This document shows positions 54,331 to 62,968 of a stretch of DNA of 64,000 bases, piece by piece; the stretch's first letter is position 1; each line of letters starts with the position of its first letter. Source of the DNA: an uncultured Woeseiaceae bacterium (lineage in GTDB: Bacteria; Pseudomonadota; Gammaproteobacteria; Steroidobacterales; Woeseiaceae). The translations under genes and the position numbers were made by a program. A model generated the notes under the pieces. It ran no database searches. It saw only the letters and a list, made by a program, of their open reading frames with translations, and was not told where the DNA came from. The DNA lies in the NCBI GenBank assembly GCA_945788625.1, contig CALZMQ010000033.1:1-64000 (forward strand), read 5' to 3'.

Positions 54331-54868
54331 TCACGGTTCGCGGCTGGTGTCCGGAGGGGCAATCGGCGGAACAGTGGCGTCAAAGTCGGAAAGTAGGAAT
54401 CGGTACGGTTTCGACACGTCGTCGCCGGCATAGTCGATACCGATTCTCGGGCCGACCGTGACTGCATCGTCGGGCACGCAGATACTGTGGTCTTCTATCC
54501 ATACTCTTTCACCCAAAAGGCTGGCGCCGCTCATTGATCAAAACGGCTTTGGGATCGTCCTGTTTGCCGGTAACGACGTTGAACAGGTGATGAATGCCAT
54601 AGCACAGGTAAACGTACGCAATGCCGCCATCCTGAAACATCGGCTCGGTTCGTTGCGTCCGCCGGCCGCCATAGGCGTGGCTCGCCCGATCGTCGACGCC
54701 GGCGTAGGCCTCTGTTTCCGTAACGATCGCCTTGGTCAGATGCCCGTCGATACAGGAACAGAGGACCTTGCCGAGAAGGTCGCGAGCGACGGCGACTACG
54801 TCGTCCCGCGTGTAGAAATCCGTCTCCAGTTTGTGCAAGGGCGTTCGCCTGATCGTAAACGTATGCAC
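54331..54868 (-). pseudogene. mpg: DNA-3-methyladenine glycosylase (mpg) with internal deletion and frameshift
   Basis: Upstream frame (GTG 54868 to TGA 54509): KLETDFYTRDDVVAVARDLLGKVL, VTETEAYAGVDDRASHAYGG (catalytic Glu and the DRASHA signature), RRTQRTEPMF and YVYLCYGIHHLFNVVTG, then PKAVLIN. These are the N-terminal two thirds of Mpg. Downstream frame (from ~54534): ERVWIEDHS and VTVGPRIGIDYAGDDVSKPYRFL, the C-terminal end of Mpg. Between them the region with RALEP..G and GPGKL..ALGI (about 50-60 residues) is missing, and the two pieces are in different frames. It therefore cannot give a full enzyme, though the catalytic Glu remains. The missing DNA is absent in all frames. Confidence 0.85.
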
Positions 54869-54946
54869 AGGATACAGCAGGGGCACATAACGCCGGGACA
54901 CCCGGGCGCCGGGTTCACCACGGGCCGCGATAGCGGGGAACAGCCT

Positions 54947-55720
54947 TTATTTCAGATCGCTCCTTGCCGCCTTGATCAGGTCATAGGCCGAGTTGATTTC
55001 GCGCGAACGCTCTTCGGCGACGGCGCGCATGCTTTCCGGCAGACCTCGAGCCGCCAGTTTGTCGGGATGATTCTGGCTGATGAGCTTGCGATACGCACGC
55101 TTGATGACGGCGGCATCTGTTTGCGGCGTCACGCCGAGTGCCGTGTAAGCATCGGCGAGCCTGTCTTTCGGCGGCGTCGCACCCGCCGACGGGCCTGCAG
55201 TCCCGGCACGGAGTAACGCCTCGAGTCGTGATACGTCCGCCTCACCGAGACCCAGCCGTCTCGCGATACGCACGAGCATTGCGTGCTCGGCGGCATCGAC
55301 ACGCCCGTCTGCCGATATCGCCATGCACTGTAACTGCAGGAACAACTGCAACAATGGTCGGCGTCCGTGGCTGATGCGCGCAAACTGGTCGACAGCGGCA
55401 TCGAGATCGAAACCGGCCTGCTTGCCGCGGTTGAACGCAGCCTTTGCCTGTTCGCGTTGTTCGCCGCTCAGTCTGAGCATACGAAAAATCTGCTCGACGG
55501 CATCGATCTCGTCGCGAGTCACGACATTATCGGCCTTGCAGAGCGCCCCCATGATTGCAAAAGTCGAATCCAGCAGCTGCGACTGCACGACTTGCAGGCC
55601 GCCGACAACCGACATTCGCATTACAACGCCGGCGCCATAGCCGATCAGGCCCCCGATGATGAGCCCCGGCACACCGCCGGCGAGTACGCCAATGATGGCG
55701 CCGATGACAATCAATCCCAC
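54947..55720 (-). CDS. djlA: Co-chaperone DjlA (TerB-like + J domain)
   Basis: A 257-residue protein. An N-terminal glycine-rich membrane segment (MGLIVIGAIIGVLAGGVPGLIIGGLIGYGAG) is followed by a TerB-like helical domain (~45-165) with FAIMGALCKADNVVTRDEIDA and CMAISADGRVDAAEHAML. A C-terminal J domain (~185-257) has the HPD motif in YRKLISQNHPDKL. This order is diagnostic of DjlA, a DnaK partner anchored at the inner membrane. It is transcribed toward the mpg remnant, 78 bases away. Confidence 0.94.
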   Translation of the reverse strand: MGLIVIGAIIGVLAGGVPGLIIGGLIGYGAGVVMRMSVVGGLQVVQSQLLDSTFAIMGALCKADNVVTRDEIDAVEQIFRMLRLSGEQREQAKAAFNRGKQAGFDLDAAVDQFARISHGRRPLLQLFLQLQCMAISADGRVDAAEHAMLVRIARRLGLGEADVSRLEALLRAGTAGPSAGATPPKDRLADAYTALGVTPQTDAAVIKRAYRKLISQNHPDKLAARGLPESMRAVAEERSREINSAYDLIKAARSDLK

Positions 55721-55902
55721 GCGCTACTCCTGCAAGCCGACAGTCGCATTGTAACTGTTCGCTGCGACGCTGCTGAAATAACCAGGTTCGACGAACCCCG
55801 GGCAATGGCATTTCTGCCCGACGCACTGTCATTGTGCAACATGCCCGGTTTCAATAGACTCGTTCAGTGAACTCCACCAGGCCAGGCCCGCAGGTCGCAT
55901 AG

Positions 55903-56685
55903 ATGACAATACCCATCTATCAAGTCGACGCGTTTACAGTAGGGCCCTTTTCCGGGAACCCCGCCGCCGTTTGTCTTCTGGATGCCTGGCTTGACGACGA
56001 CACGATGCAGGGTATCGCCGCGGAAAATAACCTGGCGGAAACGGCCTTCATTGTTGCGCAGAAGGACGGCTATAATCTTCGCTGGTTCACGCCCGCGATC
56101 GAAGTGGATCTCTGTGGACACGCAACGCTTGCCGCCGGCTACGTCGTCCTCAATCACCTGCAGCCGGACCTCGATTCCGTGTCGTTCGACACGATTAGCG
56201 GCAAGCTGATTGTTACCCGTGACGGTGACCGGCTATCCATGGATCTTCCCGCCCGGGCACCGACGCCGGTGAATGTTTCGGAGGCGCTCAGCGGTGCATT
56301 GGGCGAGGTGCCCTCGGAGGTGCATCTGTCGAGAGATATCCTCGCGGTGTACGACGATGAGGCAAGCGTTCGCGGTCTGTCGCCGGATCAAGCCAGGTTG
56401 CTGGCTCTCGACGAAGGCCTCGGCGTCATTGTTACGAGCCAAGGAGATACAGTTGATTTCGTGTCGCGATTCTTCGCGCCCAAAGCGGGAATCGCCGAAG
56501 ACCCGGTTACCGGCTCAGCGCATTGCACCCTGGTGCCGTACTGGGCGGAACGGCTGGGCCGGTCGAAACTCGTCGCACATCAAGTCTCATCACGTGGCGG
56601 CGAACTGCACTGCGAGCACCGCGGCGACCGCGTCATCATGAGCGGACGATGCACTCTCTTTCTCACGGGCAGCATCCATCTTTAG
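55903..56685 (+). CDS. PhzF-family isomerase-like protein
   Basis: A 260-residue protein. It begins TIPIYQVDAFTVGPFSGNPAAVCLL and has MQGIAAENNLAETAFIV, with the conserved Glu (NLAETAF) that acts in PhzF. It also has FTPAIEVDLCGHATLAAGYVV, and IAEDPVTGSAHCTLVPYW in the second half. These are the signature motifs of the diaminopimelate-epimerase-like PhzF fold. The substrate of most family members is unknown. The 3' end overlaps the monooxygenase gene (opposite strand) by 4 bases. Confidence 0.92.
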   Translation: MTIPIYQVDAFTVGPFSGNPAAVCLLDAWLDDDTMQGIAAENNLAETAFIVAQKDGYNLRWFTPAIEVDLCGHATLAAGYVVLNHLQPDLDSVSFDTISGKLIVTRDGDRLSMDLPARAPTPVNVSEALSGALGEVPSEVHLSRDILAVYDDEASVRGLSPDQARLLALDEGLGVIVTSQGDTVDFVSRFFAPKAGIAEDPVTGSAHCTLVPYWAERLGRSKLVAHQVSSRGGELHCEHRGDRVIMSGRCTLFLTGSIHL

Positions 56686-58199
56686 CTCGACCGGCGCATT
56701 TCAGGTCGATCCCGGGCCGGCGAACGATTGGTGAACTGCAGGAAACCGTCCTCGAGAGGGCCCGCGCCGATGACTTTCTTGTCCAGAGCATAGTTTTGCG
56801 TGTTGAGCCACGGCGATTCCGGTCCCTGTCTCGGTAGCCGGTGCATTTTCCGCTGGATGTAACCCGACGAAAAGCTCCCGATCCAGTCGTTACCGGCCAT
56901 GTTCTGCTGATGCACCTGCAAACGCGGTGTGCACTGGCGCATACCCGTATCGGCCATGTGATTGAGCAGGCGGCAGGAATATTCGGCGGTGAGGTCGGCC
57001 TTCAGCGTCCACGATGCATTGATGTAGCCGAATGTCGATACCAGGTTCGGCACGTCGGAGAACATCATCGATTTGTAAGAGAACGATTTCGAAATGTCGA
57101 TCGGCCGATTGTCCACGCTGATCTTCACATCGCCGAGCACACGAAGATCGAGCCCGGTCGCGGTAACGATGATATCGGCCTCGAGCTGTTCCCCGGACTC
57201 CAGGCGTATGCCGTTTGCCGTAAACTCGACAATGGTATCCGTGACGATCGATGCACGACGATCCCGAACGGCATGGAAAAAATCGCCGTTGGGAACCAGG
57301 CAAAGGCGTTGGTCCCACGGGTCGTAGCGCGGCACAAAATGCCTGTCGAAGTCGACGTCTTTCCCGAGGTCTTTGCGCGCCAAATTCAAAAGCTTCTTTC
57401 GCAACTTCTTCGGCGTTGCCCGGGCCTGCCAGTATACCCACCGCTGGAATTGAATGTTTTTCCACCGAGTAATTGCATAAGCGGCCTTCTCCGGCAGCAG
57501 CCACTGAAGCAGCTTTGCTTTCCAATCGGTGTCCGGTGCCGAAGCCATGTAGGTCGGCGAGCGCTGCAGCATCACGACGTGCTCGGCCTCTTTGGCCATC
57601 TCCGGGAGCAGCGTCACCGCGGTAGCGCCCGAGCCGATGATGACCACTTTCTTGCCGCGATAATCCAGATCCTCGGGCCAGTGTTGCGGATGCACGATCT
57701 CGCCCTCGAAGCTGTCGTAGCCCTTGAACTCGGGCAGGTAGCCTTGTTCATAGTTGTAGTAGCCGGCGCACATGAGGAGAAAGCCGCAACGCATTGTGGT
57801 CATCTCGTCGCAGTCCGAATTGCGTACTGCAATCGTCCAGGCGGCATCTTCGCTCGACCATTGCGCCGAAGTTACCGTATGCCGGTAGCGAATGTTCCGG
57901 TCAATGCCAGCTTCGGATGCTGTCTCGCGGATGTATTTCAGGATCGACGGACCGTCGGCAATGGCTTTGCCTTCTTTCCAGGGTTTGAAATTGTAGCCGA
58001 GCGTGTACATGTCGCTGTCGGAGCGAATCCCCGGGTAGCGAAACAGGTCCCAGGTGCCTCCCATCGATTCCCGTTCTTCGAGGATCAGGTAGCTCCTGTC
58101 CGGGCACTTGTCCTGCAAGTGCCATGCAGCGCCGATACCGGACAGTCCGGCGCCGATAATAACGACGTCGTAGTACTCAGAATCCATCACCCCTGGCAT
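56682..58199 (-). CDS. Flavin-containing monooxygenase (BVMO-like)
   Basis: A 505-residue flavoprotein. The FAD-binding DVVIIGAGLSGIGAAWHLQDKCP (GxGxxG near residue 15) is followed by GGTWDLFRYPGIRSDSDMYTLGYNF. A second nucleotide-binding site is KKVVIIGSGATAVTLLPEMA, and the C-terminal region has IVTATGLDLRVLG. The Baeyer-Villiger fingerprint FxGxxxHxxxWP is seen in modified form as FEGEIVHPQHWPEDL. It uses NADPH and O2 to oxygenate ketones or other substrates. Start ATG 58199 or 58187. It may share a transcript with the TPR gene upstream. Confidence 0.92.
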   Translation of the reverse strand: MPGVMDSEYYDVVIIGAGLSGIGAAWHLQDKCPDRSYLILEERESMGGTWDLFRYPGIRSDSDMYTLGYNFKPWKEGKAIADGPSILKYIRETASEAGIDRNIRYRHTVTSAQWSSEDAAWTIAVRNSDCDEMTTMRCGFLLMCAGYYNYEQGYLPEFKGYDSFEGEIVHPQHWPEDLDYRGKKVVIIGSGATAVTLLPEMAKEAEHVVMLQRSPTYMASAPDTDWKAKLLQWLLPEKAAYAITRWKNIQFQRWVYWQARATPKKLRKKLLNLARKDLGKDVDFDRHFVPRYDPWDQRLCLVPNGDFFHAVRDRRASIVTDTIVEFTANGIRLESGEQLEADIIVTATGLDLRVLGDVKISVDNRPIDISKSFSYKSMMFSDVPNLVSTFGYINASWTLKADLTAEYSCRLLNHMADTGMRQCTPRLQVHQQNMAGNDWIGSFSSGYIQRKMHRLPRQGPESPWLNTQNYALDKKVIGAGPLEDGFLQFTNRSPARDRPEMRRSS

Positions 58200-58220
58200 T
58201 TGAAACTATCTTTCTTCGGC

Positions 58221-60011
58221 TCAGCGCGCGCAGCGATAGGTCATTGGCCTGGCAACCGGACGGTCGATGCCTTGTGCTGTCAGTACACTCCAGAGGAAAG
58301 GATAGTCCCGTGCTTCGAAGCTGCGGTATGTCAAATATCCGCTCAGGACTACCAGATTTTCAGGTGTATCCAGTGGCTGGAGCAAGTCGCGAGCCCGATC
58401 GTCAAAACCAAGTGTCTTCAAGAGCAGCCACTGTGAGGCCGAATCCTCGCGCAGCGATGCATAGACTTCATCAGCGTCCGCAACACGCCCTTCCGCACAC
58501 GCCTGGCGCAGCTGCATGAGTAAAAGACCGTCTTCATCATTGGAGTGTTGTTCGTATATCCCGATCAGGCCACCAGCGCGGTCAACCTGATCGGCGGCCA
58601 GCAAGGCGCGGTGAGATTGATATATGACGCTAGGCGATGGATTCGGTGATCGCAGAATCTCGTCTACGAGGGTGACAGCGTCGTGCGCGTTGGCGCGGGA
58701 TGTATTGCTGATTAATGCTCCTTCGCTAACGTCGATGGCGGCATCGAGGGACCAGGCCCTAAAGCCGGCTTCGACTGACTTATCAAATTCTCCGACGATC
58801 TGGTACAGATGATTTAACCAGGCCCAGCCGACACGCTTGTCCGGCTCGAGTTCGGCCATTCGCCGAGCAAGCGTGATCTGGTCGGCCAGTCGCAGATCGA
58901 ACGCTGCGGCGCGCATTTCCGCCTCTGTGCGAGTCATGTCAGATCGCGCGTGCTCTATCGCAGCCGCGATAGCAGCGTCATAGCGGCGCCGTCTTTCAGC
59001 ACGCGGCATTCCGGACGGGTCGTACTCAGTCGCGGTCGGATTGAGCTGCTTCTCCCACAAATCGGCGAGCTGCAGCTGCGCGTCGGCGAAACTCGGGTCA
59101 ATTGCTACGGCCTCTTCAAACACATCAATGACCTCGTATACCCGGTCAACGTCATTCTGCTTTGATACTTCGTGCTTCAATGCGAGGCCGCGCAGGTAGG
59201 TTTCCCAGGCTTTCACGGAGCGCGTACCCGCAGCCACCATGCGGGCGAGCTCATCCGGATCCATGGTGGTCTGCAGTGCTGCGGCTATCTCAAATGCGAT
59301 CTCTTCCTGGATTCTGATCGAATCTTCGGTATTACCGTCGAATGTCTCCGACCACAGGTGCTTGTCATTCGCTGCGCGAATAAGCTGCGCGGTTACGCGC
59401 AACCGTTCATGGCCACGGCGCACCGAGCCCTCGAGTACGTAGTTAACACCCAGTCCTTCGGCAATCGACGGAATATTCTCGGACGAATCGCGAAACGCGA
59501 ACGATGAGGTTCGGGATGCGACCTGCAAGTCTGTTGTTCGCGCCAGTGAATTGAGTATTTCTTCAGTAAGGCCGTCGGCAAACCAAGAGTGATTGCGGTC
59601 GGGGCTGTAGTCATCGAAGGGCAAGACGGCGATCGATTTGTCCACCGACGCAATCATCACCGGCGTGCGGTGAATTTTGTCCCATGCGAGCCAGCCAACG
59701 GCGACCAGTAGCATCACAATCGTCACAACGTTCAGAATACGGCCGGCGCGTGGGTTTTTCGGCGTAGCTTCCGACACCTCGTGCGCCTTTTTCATCCCCT
59801 CAGGCGTGAGTTCGAAAGCCCAGGCCAGAAAAAGGGCGACAGGCAGTCCCAGCACGATCAGGATAATTACCATCTGCATTACCCAGTTGGGTAAATCGAA
59901 GGCACTTGCAATGAGATCGGCTACCTGCGCAATTAACCAGCCACCAACAACATACGCAGCCGCAACGCGAAAGACGTTTCGGTAACGAAGTTCTTCGATG
60001 AATCCACGCAT
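58221..60011 (-). CDS. Membrane TPR protein with FlgO/TolB-like domain
   Basis: A 596-residue protein from ATG 60011. It begins MRGFIEELRYRNVFRVAAAYVVGGWLIAQVADL, then membrane helices and PVALFLAWAFELTPEGMKKA, the N-terminal layout common in gammaproteobacterial TPR proteins. A third helix (~105-122) is followed by a periplasmic FlgO/TolB-N-like domain (SIAVLPFDDYSPDRNHSWFADGLTEEIL..., GVNYVLEGSVRRGHERLRVTAQL). TPR-type helices then run to the C-terminus. Such proteins are often coupled to transcription factors or adenylate cyclases; none is here. No enzyme motif was found. Confidence 0.85.
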   Translation of the reverse strand: MRGFIEELRYRNVFRVAAAYVVGGWLIAQVADLIASAFDLPNWVMQMVIILIVLGLPVALFLAWAFELTPEGMKKAHEVSEATPKNPRAGRILNVVTIVMLLVAVGWLAWDKIHRTPVMIASVDKSIAVLPFDDYSPDRNHSWFADGLTEEILNSLARTTDLQVASRTSSFAFRDSSENIPSIAEGLGVNYVLEGSVRRGHERLRVTAQLIRAANDKHLWSETFDGNTEDSIRIQEEIAFEIAAALQTTMDPDELARMVAAGTRSVKAWETYLRGLALKHEVSKQNDVDRVYEVIDVFEEAVAIDPSFADAQLQLADLWEKQLNPTATEYDPSGMPRAERRRRYDAAIAAAIEHARSDMTRTEAEMRAAAFDLRLADQITLARRMAELEPDKRVGWAWLNHLYQIVGEFDKSVEAGFRAWSLDAAIDVSEGALISNTSRANAHDAVTLVDEILRSPNPSPSVIYQSHRALLAADQVDRAGGLIGIYEQHSNDEDGLLLMQLRQACAEGRVADADEVYASLREDSASQWLLLKTLGFDDRARDLLQPLDTPENLVVLSGYLTYRSFEARDYPFLWSVLTAQGIDRPVARPMTYRCAR

Positions 60012-60574
60012 CCTCTTGCCCCGGTTAAAAGCCGCTTCTTTAGCACACGAAAAATTGCAGGAAGTCCTATCATACGGGCATGCCACCCAAAGTCACGACG
60101 CTGGCAACAGCGCTCGCTAGCCCGCTCCGTAGTTGATGAATTCCGCTGGGCATCATGCTGGCCGGCTTTCTCTTGCTGAGGAGCGGAGTGCGGTAGCAGC
60201 AACCGTGCGTTGAGCTCGGGAAAGCGCCGGCTCTCGACATCATTCGATCGTGGAACCCTTCCCCGGGTCAGGGCTGGTCTAATATGCGCTGGGCTTCGTA
60301 CTGCCGGGCGACCCCGACCAGGCAGTGCCTGACGTGAGTATTTTCAGGCGCCAGTGCGCGGCGCTGTGAGCTCAATCTTGTCGAACTGCACGTCGGGATG
60401 CGCGGTGATGCTGCTCGTGCTTCCGTTCACAATTCGACGCCCAAATAAACTGAGGCGCAGTTCACAGACATAGTTGCGCGACTCACCAACACTAGCTCCT
60501 CGTGCCAGAGACTGGTCGCGCCGCAATAAGCGGCTAAGAATCAATGGATTATGTAAGACCAAGGGAGTTTCAGG
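60012..60574. other. 563-base intergenic region without a confident gene
   Basis: It lies between two divergent genes. I see no RNA gene and no IS element. The palindrome AGGCAGTGCCT sits at 60320-60330. A reverse-strand open frame at 60344-60562 (72 codons) has no ribosome site I trust and no family resemblance, so it is not called. The forward promoter of the 60575 gene should lie within the last 150 bases; its ribosome site is AAGGGAG at 60561. Confidence 0.5.
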
Positions 60575-61102
60575 ATGTCGAATATTATTCGCAGGTGCTT
60601 GCTGGCATTGCTGGTCGGCAGCCCGTTAGTTGTGTTCGCCGGCGATCTGTCGGGAGATGACATGCGAAGCCTCGATGGTCAGGTTCAGGAGATCAAATCG
60701 GACGTTCTGAACATTGCGTCGGAGCTGAATACGCTTGAGGAACGGCTGCTGTTCCCGTCGCATACAGAGGTGTCTGTCTTTGTGTCGCTCGATGAAGACG
60801 AGGATTTCCGGCTCGATGCGATTGAACTTATGATCGACGGCGAACTCGCGACCCATCATATCTACAGTTTCAAGGAGCTGGACGCGCTGCAGAATGGCGG
60901 TGTGCAACGACTCTATACTGGCAACCTGACCACCGGTGACCACCAGTTGTCTGTGAAAATGATCGGCAAGCTCAAAAGTGGCAAGGAGTTTTCGGAGTCC
61001 GGCCTTTTCACGATCAACAAGGGTATTAAGCCCTCAGCCTTGGGTATCGCGTTGGCGAGTCCCGGCCTCGGCAGCGATGGCATCAGGGTTGGGGACTGGT
61101 AG
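60575..61102 (+). CDS. Periplasmic coiled-coil / beta-domain protein, operon leader
   Basis: A 175-residue protein with a signal peptide (IIRRCLLALLVGSPLVVFAG) and a strong ribosome site. Residues ~30-62 form a coiled coil (GQVQEIKSDVLNIASELNTLEERL), followed by a beta-rich domain (HTEVSVFVSLDEDEDFRLDAIEL and HQLSVKMIGKLKSGKEF). It is followed after 3 bases by a TPR gene, so the pair is coupled. I recall similar periplasmic proteins preceding TPR and ExbB/TolQ-type genes in gammaproteobacteria, but this is not shown here. Confidence 0.78.
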   Translation: MSNIIRRCLLALLVGSPLVVFAGDLSGDDMRSLDGQVQEIKSDVLNIASELNTLEERLLFPSHTEVSVFVSLDEDEDFRLDAIELMIDGELATHHIYSFKELDALQNGGVQRLYTGNLTTGDHQLSVKMIGKLKSGKEFSESGLFTINKGIKPSALGIALASPGLGSDGIRVGDW

Positions 61103-61105
61103 ACG

Positions 61106-62968
61106 ATGACACGACCATCGCTGCTTGTAGCAGGGCTGGTATGCGTAGCCATGGCGCCGCGGCCAGTCTTGGCCGATGAGCCGCCGGACCCCTATTTCGG
61201 TGAGGCGGTTTATTACGCGCTTCAAGGGGACTGGTTCGATGCGCTGGAGCGTCTGGACACCGAGGTTCTGCAGCACCGCGATGTCGATGAGGAAAACCTC
61301 GACTCACTTTATCTACACATCGACGATGCCGAGTTTTCGCTCGGGGACTTCGAGCTTCGCTATCGCATGCACCATCGCGCCGGCCGTGCGATCACGGCAG
61401 TACTCGAGGGTGCTGTCGATGAGCGCGTCCGCAACGATGCTGCCTATCGACTTGCGCGTATTCACTTTCAGAAGCAGCAGATGGAAGATGCGCTGCTCGC
61501 ACTCGATCGTATCGAAGGCGAAATTCCAAAAGAAATACGCGACGACATCGAATTCCTGAGAGCCAACGTCTACCTGGCTCAGGGGCGCCCGCTCGATGCC
61601 GTTCCAGTTCTCGAAGGACTGCTCAAGTCCGATGAATATGGTGGCTTCGCCGCCTACAATTTAGGTATTGCGTGGCTCGAGGACGGCCAGCGATCAAAGG
61701 CACTCGAGCAACTGGATATCGCTGGATTGATAAAAAGCAACGAGCCGGGCGAATTCGCGATCCGGGATAAGGCCAATCTCGTCCTGGGCACGATTTACCT
61801 GGAAGACGAGGAGTTCGAACGGGCGGCGTCAGTCCTGAATCGCGTGAGTCTCGAAGGACCGTATTCGAACCAGGCGCTACTAAGCGCTGGATGGGCCAAC
61901 ATGTCCCGCGAAGACTACGAGCGCGCCATTGTGCCCTGGGGCATTCTCGCCGAGCGGGAGGTCACTGACGCTGCCACCCAGGAAGCGTTACTGGCACTCC
62001 CTTACGCCTACGGCAAACTCGATATTCACGGGCGCGCAGCGGTGCATTACGGTCGCGCGTTGGATGCCTTTGGTGCCGAAATTGAAAAACTCAGCGACTC
62101 GATAGATAGCATTCGCGAAGGCAAGTTCCTGGAGGCGCTCGTTCGCGAAGAGATTCGAAAGGACAAGGATTGGCTGATTCGCCTGCGCTCATTGCCCGAA
62201 ACACCCGAAACGTACTACCTGATGGAGCTGCTCGCCTCACACGATTTCCAGACCGGGTTGCAAAACTACCTGGACCTGGCCGACCTGAAGCGCCGGTTGC
62301 TTACCTGGGAAGGCGGCTTCGATTCCTACGACGAAATGGTCGGGATACGTCGAGCTCATTACGAACCTCTCTTGCCGGACGTCGATGAGGCTTTCCGCAA
62401 GCTCGACTCTCGCCTGCGTCTGCGCAAGGAGCAGCACCGGATGCTGGTCAAGCGCCGCAACGACTTGTTAACAACGCCGCGCCCCGAATTCCTGGCAACG
62501 CGTAACGAGCAGGCCGTAATCGCGCGTCTCGACCTGCTTGAGGCGCAAGCCACGGGGCAGGATCTCGTGAGGGTACAGCGGCTGCGTGGGCTTATCACGT
62601 ATACGCTTCACATCGAGTACCACGAGCGATTCACCGAATTCGACAGTAATCTTCGCAGCCTTGACGAGGCCATGGCGACGCTGCAGAGCGAGTACGATGA
62701 ATTCGTCCGCTCAAGGCAGGCCGCAACACACAGTTTCGAAGGCTACGACAAACCGATGCAGCGCCTGCGTGCCGACGTGCAGCAGTCCGTCGAAAAAATC
62801 GACATGCTCATGGCGCGCCAGGGGCGCTTGCTCGAAGTGCTTGCCATCGACCAGCTGATCGCTCGCCGCGATCACCTGGAAAACTACGGCGACAAAGCGC
62901 GATTCGCGTTGGCCGACAGTTACGATCGCGCGACCCAGGCGCAAGCGCGGCGGGAAGGTGCTGAATGA
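61106..62968 (+). CDS. Exported TPR protein
   Basis: A 620-residue protein with a signal peptide (MTRPSLLVAGLVCVAMAPRPVLADE) and TPR/Sel1-like helical repeats (ALQGDWFDALERLDTEVLQHR, YNLGIAWLEDGQRSKALEQL, FERAASVLNRVSLEGPYSNQ), roughly from residue 30 to 330. A helical, Arg/Glu-rich C-terminal part, coiled-coil-like, runs over ~380-620. It is the middle gene of an envelope operon: 3 bases after the upstream gene, and its stop overlaps the next ATG (ATGA). It likely acts as a scaffold in the periplasm. No catalytic motif was seen. Confidence 0.83.
   Translation: MTRPSLLVAGLVCVAMAPRPVLADEPPDPYFGEAVYYALQGDWFDALERLDTEVLQHRDVDEENLDSLYLHIDDAEFSLGDFELRYRMHHRAGRAITAVLEGAVDERVRNDAAYRLARIHFQKQQMEDALLALDRIEGEIPKEIRDDIEFLRANVYLAQGRPLDAVPVLEGLLKSDEYGGFAAYNLGIAWLEDGQRSKALEQLDIAGLIKSNEPGEFAIRDKANLVLGTIYLEDEEFERAASVLNRVSLEGPYSNQALLSAGWANMSREDYERAIVPWGILAEREVTDAATQEALLALPYAYGKLDIHGRAAVHYGRALDAFGAEIEKLSDSIDSIREGKFLEALVREEIRKDKDWLIRLRSLPETPETYYLMELLASHDFQTGLQNYLDLADLKRRLLTWEGGFDSYDEMVGIRRAHYEPLLPDVDEAFRKLDSRLRLRKEQHRMLVKRRNDLLTTPRPEFLATRNEQAVIARLDLLEAQATGQDLVRVQRLRGLITYTLHIEYHERFTEFDSNLRSLDEAMATLQSEYDEFVRSRQAATHSFEGYDKPMQRLRADVQQSVEKIDMLMARQGRLLEVLAIDQLIARRDHLENYGDKARFALADSYDRATQAQARREGAE

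Noticed and set aside
56841-58436. 531-codon forward frame opposite the monooxygenase
   Set aside because: No motif, and the reverse strand has the FAD and NADPH binding sites in order. Shadow frame.
60344-60562. 72-codon reverse-strand open frame in the large intergenic gap
   Set aside because: No ribosome site, no family features, and the region probably carries the divergent promoters.
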